Positions 26,323 through 35,378 of a DNA stretch of 60,824 nt are shown in pieces (within the stretch, counting starts at the first letter, position 1; the number at the start of each line of letters is the position of its first letter). Position numbers and translations under genes: made by a program. Below the pieces are notes generated by a model. It saw only the letters and a list, made by a program, of their open reading frames with translations. It did not search any database and had not been told where the DNA came from. The stretch is from contig NZ_JBHLWN010000101.1 in NCBI RefSeq assembly GCF_042432825.1, positions 1 through 60,824 on the forward strand. Reading direction: 5' to 3'. Origin of the DNA: Gordoniibacillus chartarius (GTDB lineage: Bacteria > Bacillota > Bacilli > Paenibacillales > NBRC-103111).

Positions 26323-26904
26323 TCAGCTGTTTGCCATGTTCAATAGCTCTTTGTTCTTCGCAAAATAGTCGACACCCGACCAAATCGTAGCCCCGGCCAT
26401 GACCCAGCTCGCTATCGTAGCAAAAGGAATATGTATGAATTCGAAAGGAAAATTATTGATCAGTAGCGCTATAATCGCGGTAATCTGGGTTGCGGTCTTA
26501 ATTTTCCCCCATTTGCCCGCCGCCATCACTTTCCCTTCCAGCAAAGCGATTTGTCGAAGGCCCGTTACGGCGAACTCCCGGCTAATAATGACGATAACGA
26601 TCCACGCATCCACCTTCCCCATCTCGACGAGCGAGACGAGGACGGCGGACACGAGCAGTTTATCCGCAAGAGGATCGAGCAGCTTGCCGAGATTCGTCAC
26701 CATTTTGCGGCTGCGCGCGATATAACCGTCAAGGCTATCGGTGCTGGCCGCAATAATGAATATCAGGGCGGCGACAATTTGATTATAGGTGATGCTGAAT
26801 TCCTTGAACTGGACCGGCGGCAAATCGAGATTGATCAACAGGAAAAACATGATGATCGGCACCAGAAAAATTCTCGCCAGCGTGATCCGATTCGCCAAAT
26901 TCAT
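26323..26904 (-). CDS. pgsA: CDP-diacylglycerol--glycerol-3-phosphate 3-phosphatidyltransferase
   Basis: A 193-residue membrane enzyme making phosphatidylglycerol phosphate. The CDP-alcohol phosphotransferase motif D-x2-DG-x2-AR-x8-G-x3-D-x3-D is complete from DSLDGYIARSRK to LDPLAD. About five membrane helices. Its ATG overlaps the rimO stop by four bases (ATGA), indicating coupled translation. Confidence 0.96.
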   Translation of the reverse strand: MNLANRITLARIFLVPIIMFFLLINLDLPPVQFKEFSITYNQIVAALIFIIAASTDSLDGYIARSRKMVTNLGKLLDPLADKLLVSAVLVSLVEMGKVDAWIVIVIISREFAVTGLRQIALLEGKVMAAGKWGKIKTATQITAIIALLINNFPFEFIHIPFATIASWVMAGATIWSGVDYFAKNKELLNMANS

Positions 26905-28229
26905 GCGAGTGCCTCCCCGGACAAATCAAAATCAAACGAATGCGTGACGCGCACTTTGGACACTTTACCGATCTCAAGCCCTTGTCCGCGCACGAACACT
27001 TCGCCGTCAATTTCCGGAGCGTCAAACATGGAACGGCCGATATAGACGTCGCCGCGGCCGTCGTATCGTTCGATCAGCACGTCGATGTCGGAGCCGATGC
27101 GGCGGCCGTTGCGGCGGGAGGCAATTTCCCGCTGCAACTCCATTAAAGTGTTCGCCCGGTATTCCTTTACATCGTCAGGCACTTGATCCGGCAGACGGGA
27201 AGCAGGCGTATCCTCTTCCTTCGAGTACGTAAACACGCCGAGCCGATCGAATTCCACATCCGCTACGAACTGCTTCAGCCGCTCGAAGTCTTCCTCCGTC
27301 TCGCCGGGGAAGCCGACGATGATCGAAGTGCGCAGCGCTACGTCCGGCATCGCAGCTCGAATCTTCGCGATCAGCTCGCGCGAGTCGCGCTGACGGCCCG
27401 GCCGGCGCATCCGCTTCAGAATGGAGTCTTCGCTGTGCTGAAGCGGCATGTCGACATACTTGCAAATTTTCGGATTGTTCGCCATCGTCTCGATCAGCTC
27501 GTCCGTAAAGAAGCCCGGATAAGCGTAATGCAAACGCACCCACTCGATGCCGGGCACTTCGCTGACTTTGTTCAAAAGTGCAGGCAGCATGAATTTGTCG
27601 TACAGATCGGTTCCGTAATTGGTCGAATCCTGAGCGATCAGACTGATCTCCTTCACACCCTGCGAAGCCAAATCCTGCACTTCGGCGATAATCGACTCGA
27701 TGCTCCGGCTGCGGAACGCTCCGCGCATAATCGGAATCGAGCAGAACGTGCAGGCGTTGTCGCAGCCTTCGGCGATCTTCACATAGGCAGTGTAACGCGG
27801 AGTAGCCACACGGCGCGGCAGCGCCGTCTCATAATTAAACACCGGATTGCCGACGTAGATCGGCTTGCGGCCGGCAAGCGCCTGGTCCACGATCTCGTTA
27901 ATACGGTGGAAATCCCCCGTGCCGACGATCCCGTCGATCTCAGGCATCTCCTGCATCAGCTCTTCCTTATACCGCTGCGTCAGGCAGCCGGATACGATCA
28001 GCGCTTTGAGATTGGCGGTCTTCTTCAAATCGGCCATATCGAGAATCGTATTTACGGACTCTTCCTTTGCAGCATCAATAAAGCCGCAGGTATTGACGAT
28101 AATAACCGTCGCATCCTGGGCGTCATCCGTTAACGTGTATCCGCGTTGATCGATGAGACCCGACATAATTTCGGAGTCTACCAAATTTTTCTCACAGCCT
28201 AATGTAACGACTTTCACTCTTTCTGTCAT
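26901..28229 (-). CDS. rimO: Ribosomal protein S12 methylthiotransferase RimO
   Basis: A 442-residue radical-SAM enzyme that methylthiolates S12 aspartate. N-terminal cluster cysteines are in TLGCEKNLVDSE, VNTCGFIDAAKEES and VSGCLTQRY; the SAM motif is CDNACTFC; a TRAM domain closes the protein. GCEKN at the start distinguishes it from MiaB, also present here. The start is ATG 28229 with GGAGG 11 bases upstream. Confidence 0.96.
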   Translation of the reverse strand: MTERVKVVTLGCEKNLVDSEIMSGLIDQRGYTLTDDAQDATVIIVNTCGFIDAAKEESVNTILDMADLKKTANLKALIVSGCLTQRYKEELMQEMPEIDGIVGTGDFHRINEIVDQALAGRKPIYVGNPVFNYETALPRRVATPRYTAYVKIAEGCDNACTFCSIPIMRGAFRSRSIESIIAEVQDLASQGVKEISLIAQDSTNYGTDLYDKFMLPALLNKVSEVPGIEWVRLHYAYPGFFTDELIETMANNPKICKYVDMPLQHSEDSILKRMRRPGRQRDSRELIAKIRAAMPDVALRTSIIVGFPGETEEDFERLKQFVADVEFDRLGVFTYSKEEDTPASRLPDQVPDDVKEYRANTLMELQREIASRRNGRRIGSDIDVLIERYDGRGDVYIGRSMFDAPEIDGEVFVRGQGLEIGKVSKVRVTHSFDFDLSGEALA

Positions 28230-28266
28230 TCTTAATAAAACCTCCACTTTATGCCCATATTCCTTT

Positions 28267-28296
28267 AGTATAAAGGAAAAAAGCCCGGGCGGTCAA
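28267..28296 (-). promoter_or_regulatory. Promoter of rimO-pgsA-cinA, embedded in the upstream terminator
   Basis: On the minus strand TTGACC (28291-28296), an 18-base spacer and TATACT (28267-28272). The -35 lies in the loop of the terminator hairpin of the preceding gene. Confidence 0.6.
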
Positions 28297-28306
28297 ACGC
28301 CCGAGC
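28276..28306 (-). terminator. Intrinsic terminator after the yajQ-like gene
   Basis: GCTCGGGCG-tttgac-CGCCCGGGC on the minus strand followed by six T residues, directly after the stop codon. Confidence 0.85.
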
Positions 28307-28308
28307 TC

Positions 28309-28800
28309 TTAGCGGAAGTTCATAAACTGTAATTCCAGCGGCAGGTCCGCCTTGCGAAGCAGCTGAATAACCGCCTGCAGATCGTCTTTGCTCTTGCCTG
28401 TTACCCGAATTTGGTCGCCTTGGATTTGGCTCTTCACCTTCAGCTTCGAGTCGCGGATGAGAACGTTGATCTTCTTTGCGTTGTCTTGATCGATGCCCTG
28501 CTTCAGCGTTACCCGTTGACGAACCGTTCCCATCGAAGCCGGCTCGACTTTGCCATATTCCAAATTTTTCAAGGATATGCCTCGTTTGGCCATCTTCGCA
28601 ATCAAGATATCGCGAACGTTTTGCAGCTTGAAATCATCGTCCGACAGCAGCACGACCTGATCCTTCTCCAGCGTAATGTCGCTCTTGCTGCCCTTGAAGT
28701 CGAATCGGGTCTCAATTTCCTTCAAGGCTTGATTGATTGCATTCGTCATCTCTTGCATGTCCAGCTTGGACACAATGTCAAAGGAGCTTTCGGAGCTCAT
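28309..28800 (-). CDS. YajQ family nucleotide-binding protein
   Basis: A 163-residue protein of the YajQ (UPF0234) family, with FDIVSKLDMQEMTNAINQA at the N-terminus, TRFDFKGSKSDITLEKD and the C-terminal QIQGDQIRVTGKSKDDLQ. Members bind nucleotides; a Xanthomonas homologue binds cyclic di-GMP and acts on transcription. That connects it, by inference only, with the PAS-GGDEF-EAL protein at 7 kb. Confidence 0.93.
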   Translation of the reverse strand: MSSESSFDIVSKLDMQEMTNAINQALKEIETRFDFKGSKSDITLEKDQVVLLSDDDFKLQNVRDILIAKMAKRGISLKNLEYGKVEPASMGTVRQRVTLKQGIDQDNAKKINVLIRDSKLKVKSQIQGDQIRVTGKSKDDLQAVIQLLRKADLPLELQFMNFR

Positions 28801-28819
28801 TATTCACACCTCGGTACGG

Positions 28820-29746
28820 TTATTGCAGGTCGATCTGGATGTTTTTCGGATTCGGGCTGTTCCCCGGCGGTATGACGGTGCCATTCAAAGTGATTTCCAT
28901 CGAATCCGCCTTGCCCACCCGCAGGAATGCCGATGAATCCAAGCTGTACGTCGTGGTGTAGCCTGCTTCTTTCTGTTCTTGCTTGACCATCTTGCGCTTG
29001 CCGTTAATCAGCGTATCGAGCTGATACCAGCAGTCGGCATTCATAACCTTGAGCTGGATTTCCAGCTTGCCGCCGCCTGTGACTTGATAGTAGTCGATAT
29101 TTTTATCCTCGTCGCTGCGGACGAACGTAACGTTAGTGTTCGGGTTCGGTGCAGGCTTTGGAGAAGGCTCGGGTTGAGGCTGCGGCGCCGATGTGATGAT
29201 CGGCTGCTGCCCGCCTGGCTGTGCTTGACCGTATGTACTTGACGCAACCGACCCTGCCGCTCCGCCCGGCTCCGGAGTCGTCTTTACAGGCGGCGTGCTA
29301 TCGGTAATCCGATTGTTCTGTGTCGTTGCGCTATTGTTCGCGCTGTTCGGCGACTTGGCATTATTATAAAAATAAAAATACAAAGCCCCCAAAATAAGCA
29401 GTACGAACGACACCATCACCATACTGGATACCCAGCGCGAAATGCGGTCGGCGCTTCGTGTGCCGGCGCGCGTCCGCTTCAGCGGTTTGGCAGATACCGG
29501 CTCCGGCTCCGCTGCGGGGATATCCGCTTGATACAATTCCAGTACCTCGTTCGGGTCGAGACCGACCGTCTCGGCGTAGCTTTTGATAAAGGCACGTACA
29601 TAGAAGCTGCCGGGCAGCACCTTAAAGTTCCCTTCTTCAATTGCTTCCAGATACCGTTTACGAATCTTCGTTACTTCCTGCAGTTCATCCAATGAAATCT
29701 TTTGTTCGATACGGGCTTTGCGGAGCAATTGACCGAGCTCGGACAC
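28820..29746 (-). CDS. ymfM: RodZ-like helix-turn-helix membrane protein YmfM
   Basis: A 308-residue protein. Residues about 1-75 form a HTH_25 (Cro-like) domain (LGQLLRKARIEQKISLDEL), then a linker, one membrane helix at about 118-140 (VSSMVMVSFVLLILGALYF), a Ser/Thr/Pro-rich stretch, and an extracytoplasmic DUF4115-type domain at the C-terminus. This matches RodZ, which links MreB to the cell-wall machinery. The start is GTG 29746 with AGGAGGT six bases upstream. Position upstream of pgsA-recA agrees with B. subtilis ymfM. Confidence 0.9.
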   Translation of the reverse strand: MSELGQLLRKARIEQKISLDELQEVTKIRKRYLEAIEEGNFKVLPGSFYVRAFIKSYAETVGLDPNEVLELYQADIPAAEPEPVSAKPLKRTRAGTRSADRISRWVSSMVMVSFVLLILGALYFYFYNNAKSPNSANNSATTQNNRITDSTPPVKTTPEPGGAAGSVASSTYGQAQPGGQQPIITSAPQPQPEPSPKPAPNPNTNVTFVRSDEDKNIDYYQVTGGGKLEIQLKVMNADCWYQLDTLINGKRKMVKQEQKEAGYTTTYSLDSSAFLRVGKADSMEITLNGTVIPPGNSPNPKNIQIDLQ

Positions 29747-29810
29747 GGGCTCACCTCCTGGTGTACTTGGCATTTACTTCAGCATGCTTGTCCGTCTGGC
29801 GGCAAGCGCA

Positions 29811-30593
29811 TCAGAAGCCTTCAATGCTGTTCGTAAAGCTTTCGTAGTTGATTTCTTCTTCCGGCGTATTGCGCAGCTCGATAATATAATTAAACGTACT
29901 ATAATCGTATTCGGATTCCCGCACAAAAATATCGGGATGCTCGATTACTTTCGTCGAAGGCATCGCCATAATTTCCCTCAGAAGACTGTAATGCTTTTCA
30001 TTGGAACGAATCGTCGATACGATTCCGTCGATGATGAATACGTTATTCGGCGACATTTCATCGTCGGACAGCTGGCTGCGGACCGTTTGACGAAGCAGCG
30101 TCGAGGAAACGAACGTCCACCGCTTATTGGAGCAAACGCTTCCGGCAATGATTGATTCCGTCTTTCCTACCCGTGGCATACCTCTCAGGCCGACAACCTG
30201 ATTGCCTTCCTTCTTGAAAATTTCACCGAGAAAGTCGACCAATAGACCGAGTTCATCCCTGGTAAAACGGAACGTCTTGCGGTCATCGGAATCGCGCTCG
30301 ATATACCGGCCGTGCCGAACGGCGAGAATATCGACCAGCTTCGGCGTACGGAGAGCGTTAATGGTAATATTATTCACCTTTTTCAACATTTTACCCATGA
30401 GTTCGATTTTTTCTTCGTCGTCGGTTTGCAGCAGCATGCCTCGCGTGCGGTCCTCGACTCCGTTGATCGTAACGATATTAATATCGAGCATCCCCATCAG
30501 CGAGGCGATATCGCCGAGCAGACCGGGGCGATTCTTATGTATCGTATACTCCATGTACCACTCTTTAACCTCTTTTGGTTCCTTCACATCCAA
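29811..30593 (-). CDS. ymfK: YmfK family protein (DUF3388), ACT plus P-loop-like domain
   Basis: A 260-residue protein of unknown biochemical function, conserved in spore formers. An ACT-like ligand-binding domain occupies residues about 12-80 (YTIHKNRPGLLGDIASLMGM), and a nucleotide-binding-like GMPRVGKTES motif sits at about 145. The start TTG 30593 follows GGAGG by eight bases; the ATG at 30608 overlaps that site and is rejected. Position between ymfM and ymfJ equals B. subtilis. Confidence 0.88.
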   Translation of the reverse strand: MDVKEPKEVKEWYMEYTIHKNRPGLLGDIASLMGMLDINIVTINGVEDRTRGMLLQTDDEEKIELMGKMLKKVNNITINALRTPKLVDILAVRHGRYIERDSDDRKTFRFTRDELGLLVDFLGEIFKKEGNQVVGLRGMPRVGKTESIIAGSVCSNKRWTFVSSTLLRQTVRSQLSDDEMSPNNVFIIDGIVSTIRSNEKHYSLLREIMAMPSTKVIEHPDIFVRESEYDYSTFNYIIELRNTPEEEINYESFTNSIEGF

Positions 30594-30650
30594 CTGAAAC
30601 ACCTCCATAGCTACAATTCTACAAGATTCGGCAAAATCCTGCCACTGCAG

Positions 30651-30677
30651 AGAAAAGCCCCCAGGTTAATGGGGGCC
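30651..30677 (-). terminator. Intrinsic terminator after ymfJ
   Basis: GCCCCC-attaacct-GGGGGC on the minus strand followed by TTTTCT, just after the ymfJ stop. Confidence 0.8.
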
Positions 30678-30683
30678 GAACGT

Positions 30684-30938
30684 TTAGGCGTTGTTCTTCG
30701 CCAATTTGACCATGACTTTCGCAATTGCTTTGCGCTCCTGGTCGTCAGCAACGTCCCACAGCTCTTTCAGGACGCGCTCCTCTTTGTTTTCAGGATCGAC
30801 CTTATCGGCCAGAAAGCCGCCGATCTGGAAGGCGATCTGCGCGATCGATTCATCGTTGAAGCCGGCTTTCTCCGCCGCTTGAACGCGGTCGCCGAGGAAT
30901 GCTTTCCACTTGTCGAATACTTCCAATACTGCTGCCAT
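30684..30938 (-). CDS. ymfJ: YmfJ family protein (DUF3243)
   Basis: An 84-residue acidic helical protein, recognised by WKAFLGDRVQAAEKAGFNDE and IAFQIGGFLADKVDP. Function unknown; the family is widespread in spore formers and always near ymfI-ymfK. A strong GAGGAGG site precedes the ATG. Confidence 0.9.
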   Translation of the reverse strand: MAAVLEVFDKWKAFLGDRVQAAEKAGFNDESIAQIAFQIGGFLADKVDPENKEERVLKELWDVADDQERKAIAKVMVKLAKNNA

Positions 30939-31015
30939 GTGTGTTCCTCCTCATCGGTTTGAAAGTAGGCATTACACCGTTTACTATTCGCCGGGGAGGA
31001 CGCTTTTATTCTTCA

Positions 31016-31783
31016 TCAGGTCAGCCATCCGCCATTCGGGGATATGATCTGGCCCGTAATATAACCGGATTCGGGAAGCGCCAGAAAATAAACTAATGAG
31101 GCAATTTCATCCGGCTGGGCGAAACGCCCCGCCGGAATTTCGTTCTGAAGCAAGCTCTTCTCGTCCGGATCGAAGCCCTGCATCATATCCGTATCCACAA
31201 CGCCGGGAGCTACCGCATTGACGGTAATACCCGACGGCGCCAGCTCCTTCGCCAGCGCCTTCGTGAAAGCATTCATCCCGCCTTTGGCTGTCGAATACAC
31301 CACTTCGCAGGACGCGCCGGATATTCCCCATACGGAGGAAACATTAATGATTCTGCCGTATTTGTTCGCTACCATCGCCGGAAGGAACGCCTGCGTACAC
31401 AAGAACGTCCCTTTCAAATTAACGGCCATCACATCGTCCCACACCTCTTCGGTGATGTCGGCGAGCATGCCGTAATGGGAAATGCCCGCATTATTGACGA
31501 CGATGTCCGGCACCATTCCGCGTGCCTCCAGCTTCTCCCGCATCTTCTCAATCTGCTCTTTCGAGCGGATGTCGGCGGAGACGGTAAGCACCTTGGCACC
31601 GCTTTTCATACACTGCCGCGCAACCTCATTGGCTGCCTCGTGAGATTCCCGGTAATGAATCACGACGTTCATACCGATCGAGGCGAACCTCATGGCTATT
31701 GCCGCCCCGATGCCGCGGCTTCCGCCCGTAACGAGGACGGTTTGTTCGAGGAACGGCTTATTCGCTGCGCCTGCCGCGTTCAC
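31016..31783 (-). CDS. ymfI: Short-chain dehydrogenase/reductase YmfI
   Basis: A 255-residue classical SDR resembling 3-oxoacyl-ACP reductase. The nucleotide-binding motif is TGGSRGIGAA, NNAGISHYG follows, and the catalytic Ser and YxxxK are in NVSSVWG and VYSTAKGG. The start GTG 31783 overlaps the ymfH stop by four bases (GTGA), so coupling is likely, though no strong ribosome site is seen. It is named by synteny; whether it makes 3-hydroxyacyl-ACP or acts on another carbonyl is not known. Confidence 0.88.
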   Translation of the reverse strand: MNAAGAANKPFLEQTVLVTGGSRGIGAAIAMRFASIGMNVVIHYRESHEAANEVARQCMKSGAKVLTVSADIRSKEQIEKMREKLEARGMVPDIVVNNAGISHYGMLADITEEVWDDVMAVNLKGTFLCTQAFLPAMVANKYGRIINVSSVWGISGASCEVVYSTAKGGMNAFTKALAKELAPSGITVNAVAPGVVDTDMMQGFDPDEKSLLQNEIPAGRFAQPDEIASLVYFLALPESGYITGQIISPNGGWLT

Positions 31784-33066
31784 ACGACGTCACTTCGCAC
31801 GATAGATACCGCCGAACGGTTCCAGTCGAAATGCTCCTGCAAGCGCCGGTTCAAGCTGTCGAGGGTCAAGCTTTCGTAAACCGGCAAGATCGAAAACAGA
31901 TCGATGCCGCGGAACTTGTATTTCGTGAACTCGCCCGCCAGCGATTCCGGCGAATTCAGCATGCGCAGAAACCCGCCGACACGCTTCTTACGTGACCGTT
32001 CGAAAGCCGCCGCTTCGAATCCGCTGCGCTGTACCGCTTCGATTTCCTCACGCAATCTCGCTATTAACCCGTCCGGATCCTTCGTGTCGCCGCCGACGAT
32101 CGAGAACGCCTGGTTGCCGACTTGATTGTATTCGTGTCCGAAATTGTCGGAAATCATGCCTTCGTCGTAAAGCTTCTGGTAGATCGTTGAGCTTTGACTG
32201 AACAGCATATCAAGCACCAGCTTCATCTCCAGCTCTCGGCGCAGCAGCGCTTCGCCTTCCAGCTCCTGCGGCGGTTCCTTAAACCCGATGAGGCACTTGG
32301 GCAGCGATACGGGCAGCCGAATCCGGCGCTCCTTCTCGTTCACCGCTACCGGCTCCGGATCGAAATAGCGTTTGATCTCCCCCTGCGGCTTGAACGTCTT
32401 GGCTGCCTGATTAGCGCGGATCAGCTCCATCATCGGCTCAGGCTCGAAGCCTCCGACAACGAACAGAATCATGTTGGACGGATGGTAGAACGTATGGTAG
32501 CAGTCATACAGCGTCTCCTTCGTAATTTGCGCAATGGAGTCGACTGTTCCTGCAATGTCAATGTGCACGGGATGATTTTTGTACAGCGCTTCGATCAAGC
32601 CGAAATACGACCGCCAATCCGGATTATCGCGGTACATATTGATCTCCTGGCCGATGATCCCTTTCTCTTTCTCCACATTTTCATCTGTGAAGTATGGGTT
32701 TTGGACGAAGTTGATCAGCGTCTTCACATTATCTTCGATATGATCCGTTGCGGAGAACAAGTAAACCGTTCGATCAAAGCTTGTATACGCATTAGAAGAC
32801 GCGCCTTGGGATGCAAAGGTTGCAAAAATGTCGCCTTCCTGCTCTTCAAACATCTTATGCTCGAGAAAGTGTGCAATCCCGTCCGGCACGCGGTGCTCCG
32901 GACCCCCCTCTACCTGAAAGCGGTTATCGATAGAGCCGTACTTGGTCGAGAACGTCGCATACGTCTTCTGGAACCCGGGCTTCGGAAGCAAATACACATG
33001 CAGGCCGTTCGGCAGCTGCTCGTGATAGATCGTCTCCTGAACATGCTCATATGGAATTCGTTCCAT
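31780..33066 (-). CDS. ymfH: M16 family zinc peptidase YmfH (HxxEH intact)
   Basis: A 428-residue pitrilysin-type protease. The inverted zinc motif HFLEH is intact at about residue 66, with the distal zinc-ligand glutamate region KEKGIIGQEINMYRD. The neighbour ymfF lacks the motif, so the two probably form an active/inactive heterodimer of M16B type. The start follows the ymfF stop by two bases with AAGGGGG upstream. Confidence 0.93.
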   Translation of the reverse strand: MERIPYEHVQETIYHEQLPNGLHVYLLPKPGFQKTYATFSTKYGSIDNRFQVEGGPEHRVPDGIAHFLEHKMFEEQEGDIFATFASQGASSNAYTSFDRTVYLFSATDHIEDNVKTLINFVQNPYFTDENVEKEKGIIGQEINMYRDNPDWRSYFGLIEALYKNHPVHIDIAGTVDSIAQITKETLYDCYHTFYHPSNMILFVVGGFEPEPMMELIRANQAAKTFKPQGEIKRYFDPEPVAVNEKERRIRLPVSLPKCLIGFKEPPQELEGEALLRRELEMKLVLDMLFSQSSTIYQKLYDEGMISDNFGHEYNQVGNQAFSIVGGDTKDPDGLIARLREEIEAVQRSGFEAAAFERSRKKRVGGFLRMLNSPESLAGEFTKYKFRGIDLFSILPVYESLTLDSLNRRLQEHFDWNRSAVSIVRSDVV

Positions 33067-33068
33067 CG

Positions 33069-34349
33069 TTATTCCCCCTTCTGCCCGGTCAAGAAATAGA
33101 TCGTATCCAGCTTGACGCTTTCGGCTACGGCACGTATACGCTCCGGCGTCACCGCTTCTACGGCGGCGATCAGCTCGGGAACCGTCCGCTGCTTGCCGGA
33201 AAGAATCGAGTTGAAGTCGAAGCCGATAATCTCGAACGCCGAGTCCTGCAGCTCGCGCAAATGATTGATGATCATGGCGCGCGTTTGGCTCAGCTCGGTT
33301 TCGCTGTATGTACCAGCCGCCATGGCATCCAGCTGCTCGCGAATGATCGAGACCGCCTTTTCGTAATTCTGGATCTCAATCCCGGACTGTATGGTCATTA
33401 TGCCCTTGTGGCCATCGTAACGGGAAGATGCGTAGTACGCCAGACTGGCCTTTTCCCGAACATTCGTGAACAGCTTGGCGTGCGGGAACCCGCCCAGAAT
33501 GCCGTTGTACATCAGCGCAGCGGCATAAGCCTCATCGCTGTACGTTACCGGAATCCGCAGCCCCATATTGAGCTTGCCTTGCGTCACATCGAGCCGCTCA
33601 ACGACCGTATTCACTTGACCGGGCACAACGGCGGCAGGCCGGCTCGTATAGGCGGCGCCTGCGTTTCGGGATATCGTCAGTGACTTCTCCAGCAGCCGCA
33701 ATACTTCTTCCGTGGTGGTATTGCCGACAACGTACAAATCGATTGGTGCGGAAGCCAGCCAGTTCTTATAATGCTCGTACAGGGACTGCGGCGTCGCCTG
33801 CTTCAGCTGCTCGATCGTGCCAAGCGGATGCAGGCGATATGGCTCGTTCTTGCACATTTCCTCAATGCATCGCTCTGCGGCATACTTGATTTTATCGTTG
33901 ACGATCGACTCGATCCGCTTCTGCAGCGTTTCCTTCTCCGACTCCACGTATTTCGACCGGAAAGCCCCCTGTTCCAAAGCAGGCTGCAGCAGCACATCGG
34001 ACAAGAAGCCGAGTCCTTGCGCGAGAAGCGACTCGCTTGAGGCGACAAAACGGTCGTTAATGATGTCCATGCGGAAATGGACCATTTGGTAATCCCCGCG
34101 TTTATAAATATCGAAACCGAAGCCGGCGCCGTACAGATCGTCCAGCTTCTCCCGGAATTGCTTCGTCTCCGGATAGCGTTCGGTGCCGCGGCGCAATACG
34201 AAAGGTGTTAACGCTGTTGGCGTTACCGACGATTCGTTCAGCGGCGTACCGATGTAGACGGAAATGGCAAACGTTTTGAACTGTTCCGTTGGCAGCACAT
34301 GCACGCGCAGTCCGCGAAATTCGGTGCGCTCGAAAGTTATCATTTTCAA
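33069..34349 (-). CDS. ymfF: M16 family protein YmfF (zinc motif absent)
   Basis: A 426-residue M16-fold protein without HxxEH: the corresponding N-terminal region reads LTPFVLRRGTERYPETKQF. The R/Y pair for substrate contact lies in LYNGILGGFPHAKLF-like text near residue 290 (MYNGILGGFPHAKLFTNVRE). It is thus the probable non-catalytic partner of YmfH. The start is taken as TTG 34349 with GAGGAGG about ten bases upstream; the ATG at 34343 is six bases further on. Longer frames run into the sleB terminator. Confidence 0.88.
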   Translation of the reverse strand: MKMITFERTEFRGLRVHVLPTEQFKTFAISVYIGTPLNESSVTPTALTPFVLRRGTERYPETKQFREKLDDLYGAGFGFDIYKRGDYQMVHFRMDIINDRFVASSESLLAQGLGFLSDVLLQPALEQGAFRSKYVESEKETLQKRIESIVNDKIKYAAERCIEEMCKNEPYRLHPLGTIEQLKQATPQSLYEHYKNWLASAPIDLYVVGNTTTEEVLRLLEKSLTISRNAGAAYTSRPAAVVPGQVNTVVERLDVTQGKLNMGLRIPVTYSDEAYAAALMYNGILGGFPHAKLFTNVREKASLAYYASSRYDGHKGIMTIQSGIEIQNYEKAVSIIREQLDAMAAGTYSETELSQTRAMIINHLRELQDSAFEIIGFDFNSILSGKQRTVPELIAAVEAVTPERIRAVAESVKLDTIYFLTGQKGE

Positions 34350-34399
34350 GGGCGGCGATCCTCCTCTGGCTTCAAGCGGAATGATACCATTATATTCCT

Positions 34400-34436
34400 T
34401 ACCAAGAAGAAGAAGCAACCGAAGCGGCTGCTTCCT
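34400..34436 (-). terminator. Intrinsic terminator after sleB
   Basis: On the minus strand GAAGCA-g-CCG-ctt-CGG-t-TGCTTC followed by TTCTTCTT, overlapping the very end of sleB's 3' region. Confidence 0.55.
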
Positions 34437-34447
34437 TCGTTCTGCGA

Positions 34448-35212
34448 TCAGCGGCAAAAAATATGCTGACCGATGCGTTTATATTGCGGTCTTGACCAGA
34501 TCCATTTCGATGTCGCTGTGGCCGGGTTAAAATAGTACAGGCAGCCGTGCGTCGGGTCCCAGCCGTTGATCGCGTCCCGAACCGCACGTTTCGCCGTTTC
34601 GTTCGGTGTCATGTAGATTTGTCCGTCCGCTACAGCAGTGAAGGCTCCCGGCTGGAAAATGACACCGTACGGCGTATTCGGAAAGCTCGGCGATTCGACC
34701 CGGTTCAAAATAACCGCCGCGACAGCCACTTGCCCTTCATACGGCTCGCCGCGCGACTCTCCATACACGGCGTTCGCCATAAAATCCAAATCCCTCTGCG
34801 AAAAGCCGAGATGACTCGATGGCGTCAAGTTCGTCGCTCCGCCCGTTGACGTCGCTTTGGCTCCGCCGCCTCCGGAAGATGCCGGTGCGGTTGGCTTCCA
34901 TGCTTTGGTTGCTTCCCATAACTTCAGCTTCGTCTTGCTGCCGACTACGCCGTCTACTTTCATGCCGAATTTGTACTGAAAATCTTTCACGGCGCGCAAG
35001 GTTTGGTAGCCATAGTCCCCGTCGATATTGCCGTTGTAGTAGCCCAAATACTTGAGACGCCCTTGCAGCTCATATACGTCTCCGCCGTTTGCTCCGTACA
35101 CGATATCCGTTTTACCGAACGTCGGCGACGATTGAAGGCTGGTCTTAACTTGGAACCCCGCGAATAGCACGAGTACAACGCAGCACGTGATGATGATCAG
35201 TCGTTTGTTCAT
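34448..35212 (-). CDS. sleB: Spore cortex-lytic enzyme SleB
   Basis: A 254-residue exported germination enzyme, a lytic transglycosylase acting on muramic-lactam cortex. N-terminal signal peptide (residues about 4-25), peptidoglycan-binding repeat at about 40-105 (DVYELQGRLKYLGYYNGNID, DGVVGSKTKLKLWEATKAW), a Gly/Ser/Ala linker, and a Hydrolase_2 catalytic domain at about 140-254 with catalytic Glu in NAVYGESRGEPYEGQVAVAA. A ypeB partner is not found beside it; the neighbour is a 620-base intergenic region. Confidence 0.93.
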   Translation of the reverse strand: MNKRLIIITCCVVLVLFAGFQVKTSLQSSPTFGKTDIVYGANGGDVYELQGRLKYLGYYNGNIDGDYGYQTLRAVKDFQYKFGMKVDGVVGSKTKLKLWEATKAWKPTAPASSGGGGAKATSTGGATNLTPSSHLGFSQRDLDFMANAVYGESRGEPYEGQVAVAAVILNRVESPSFPNTPYGVIFQPGAFTAVADGQIYMTPNETAKRAVRDAINGWDPTHGCLYYFNPATATSKWIWSRPQYKRIGQHIFCR

Positions 35213-35378
35213 TCCCGAGATCAACCTTTCTGTGTTGTTTGCAGCATTTTTGCTTATTATTTGGTTGAGTTGGATTCGGTATGCACGGGTTGACGGGATT
35301 GCTTGTTATTGGGAGCAAGCTGCTTGGGAAAATGGGGCTCTTCGGATGGACTCTGCCGGGAAATTAAGACTGCGCGGC

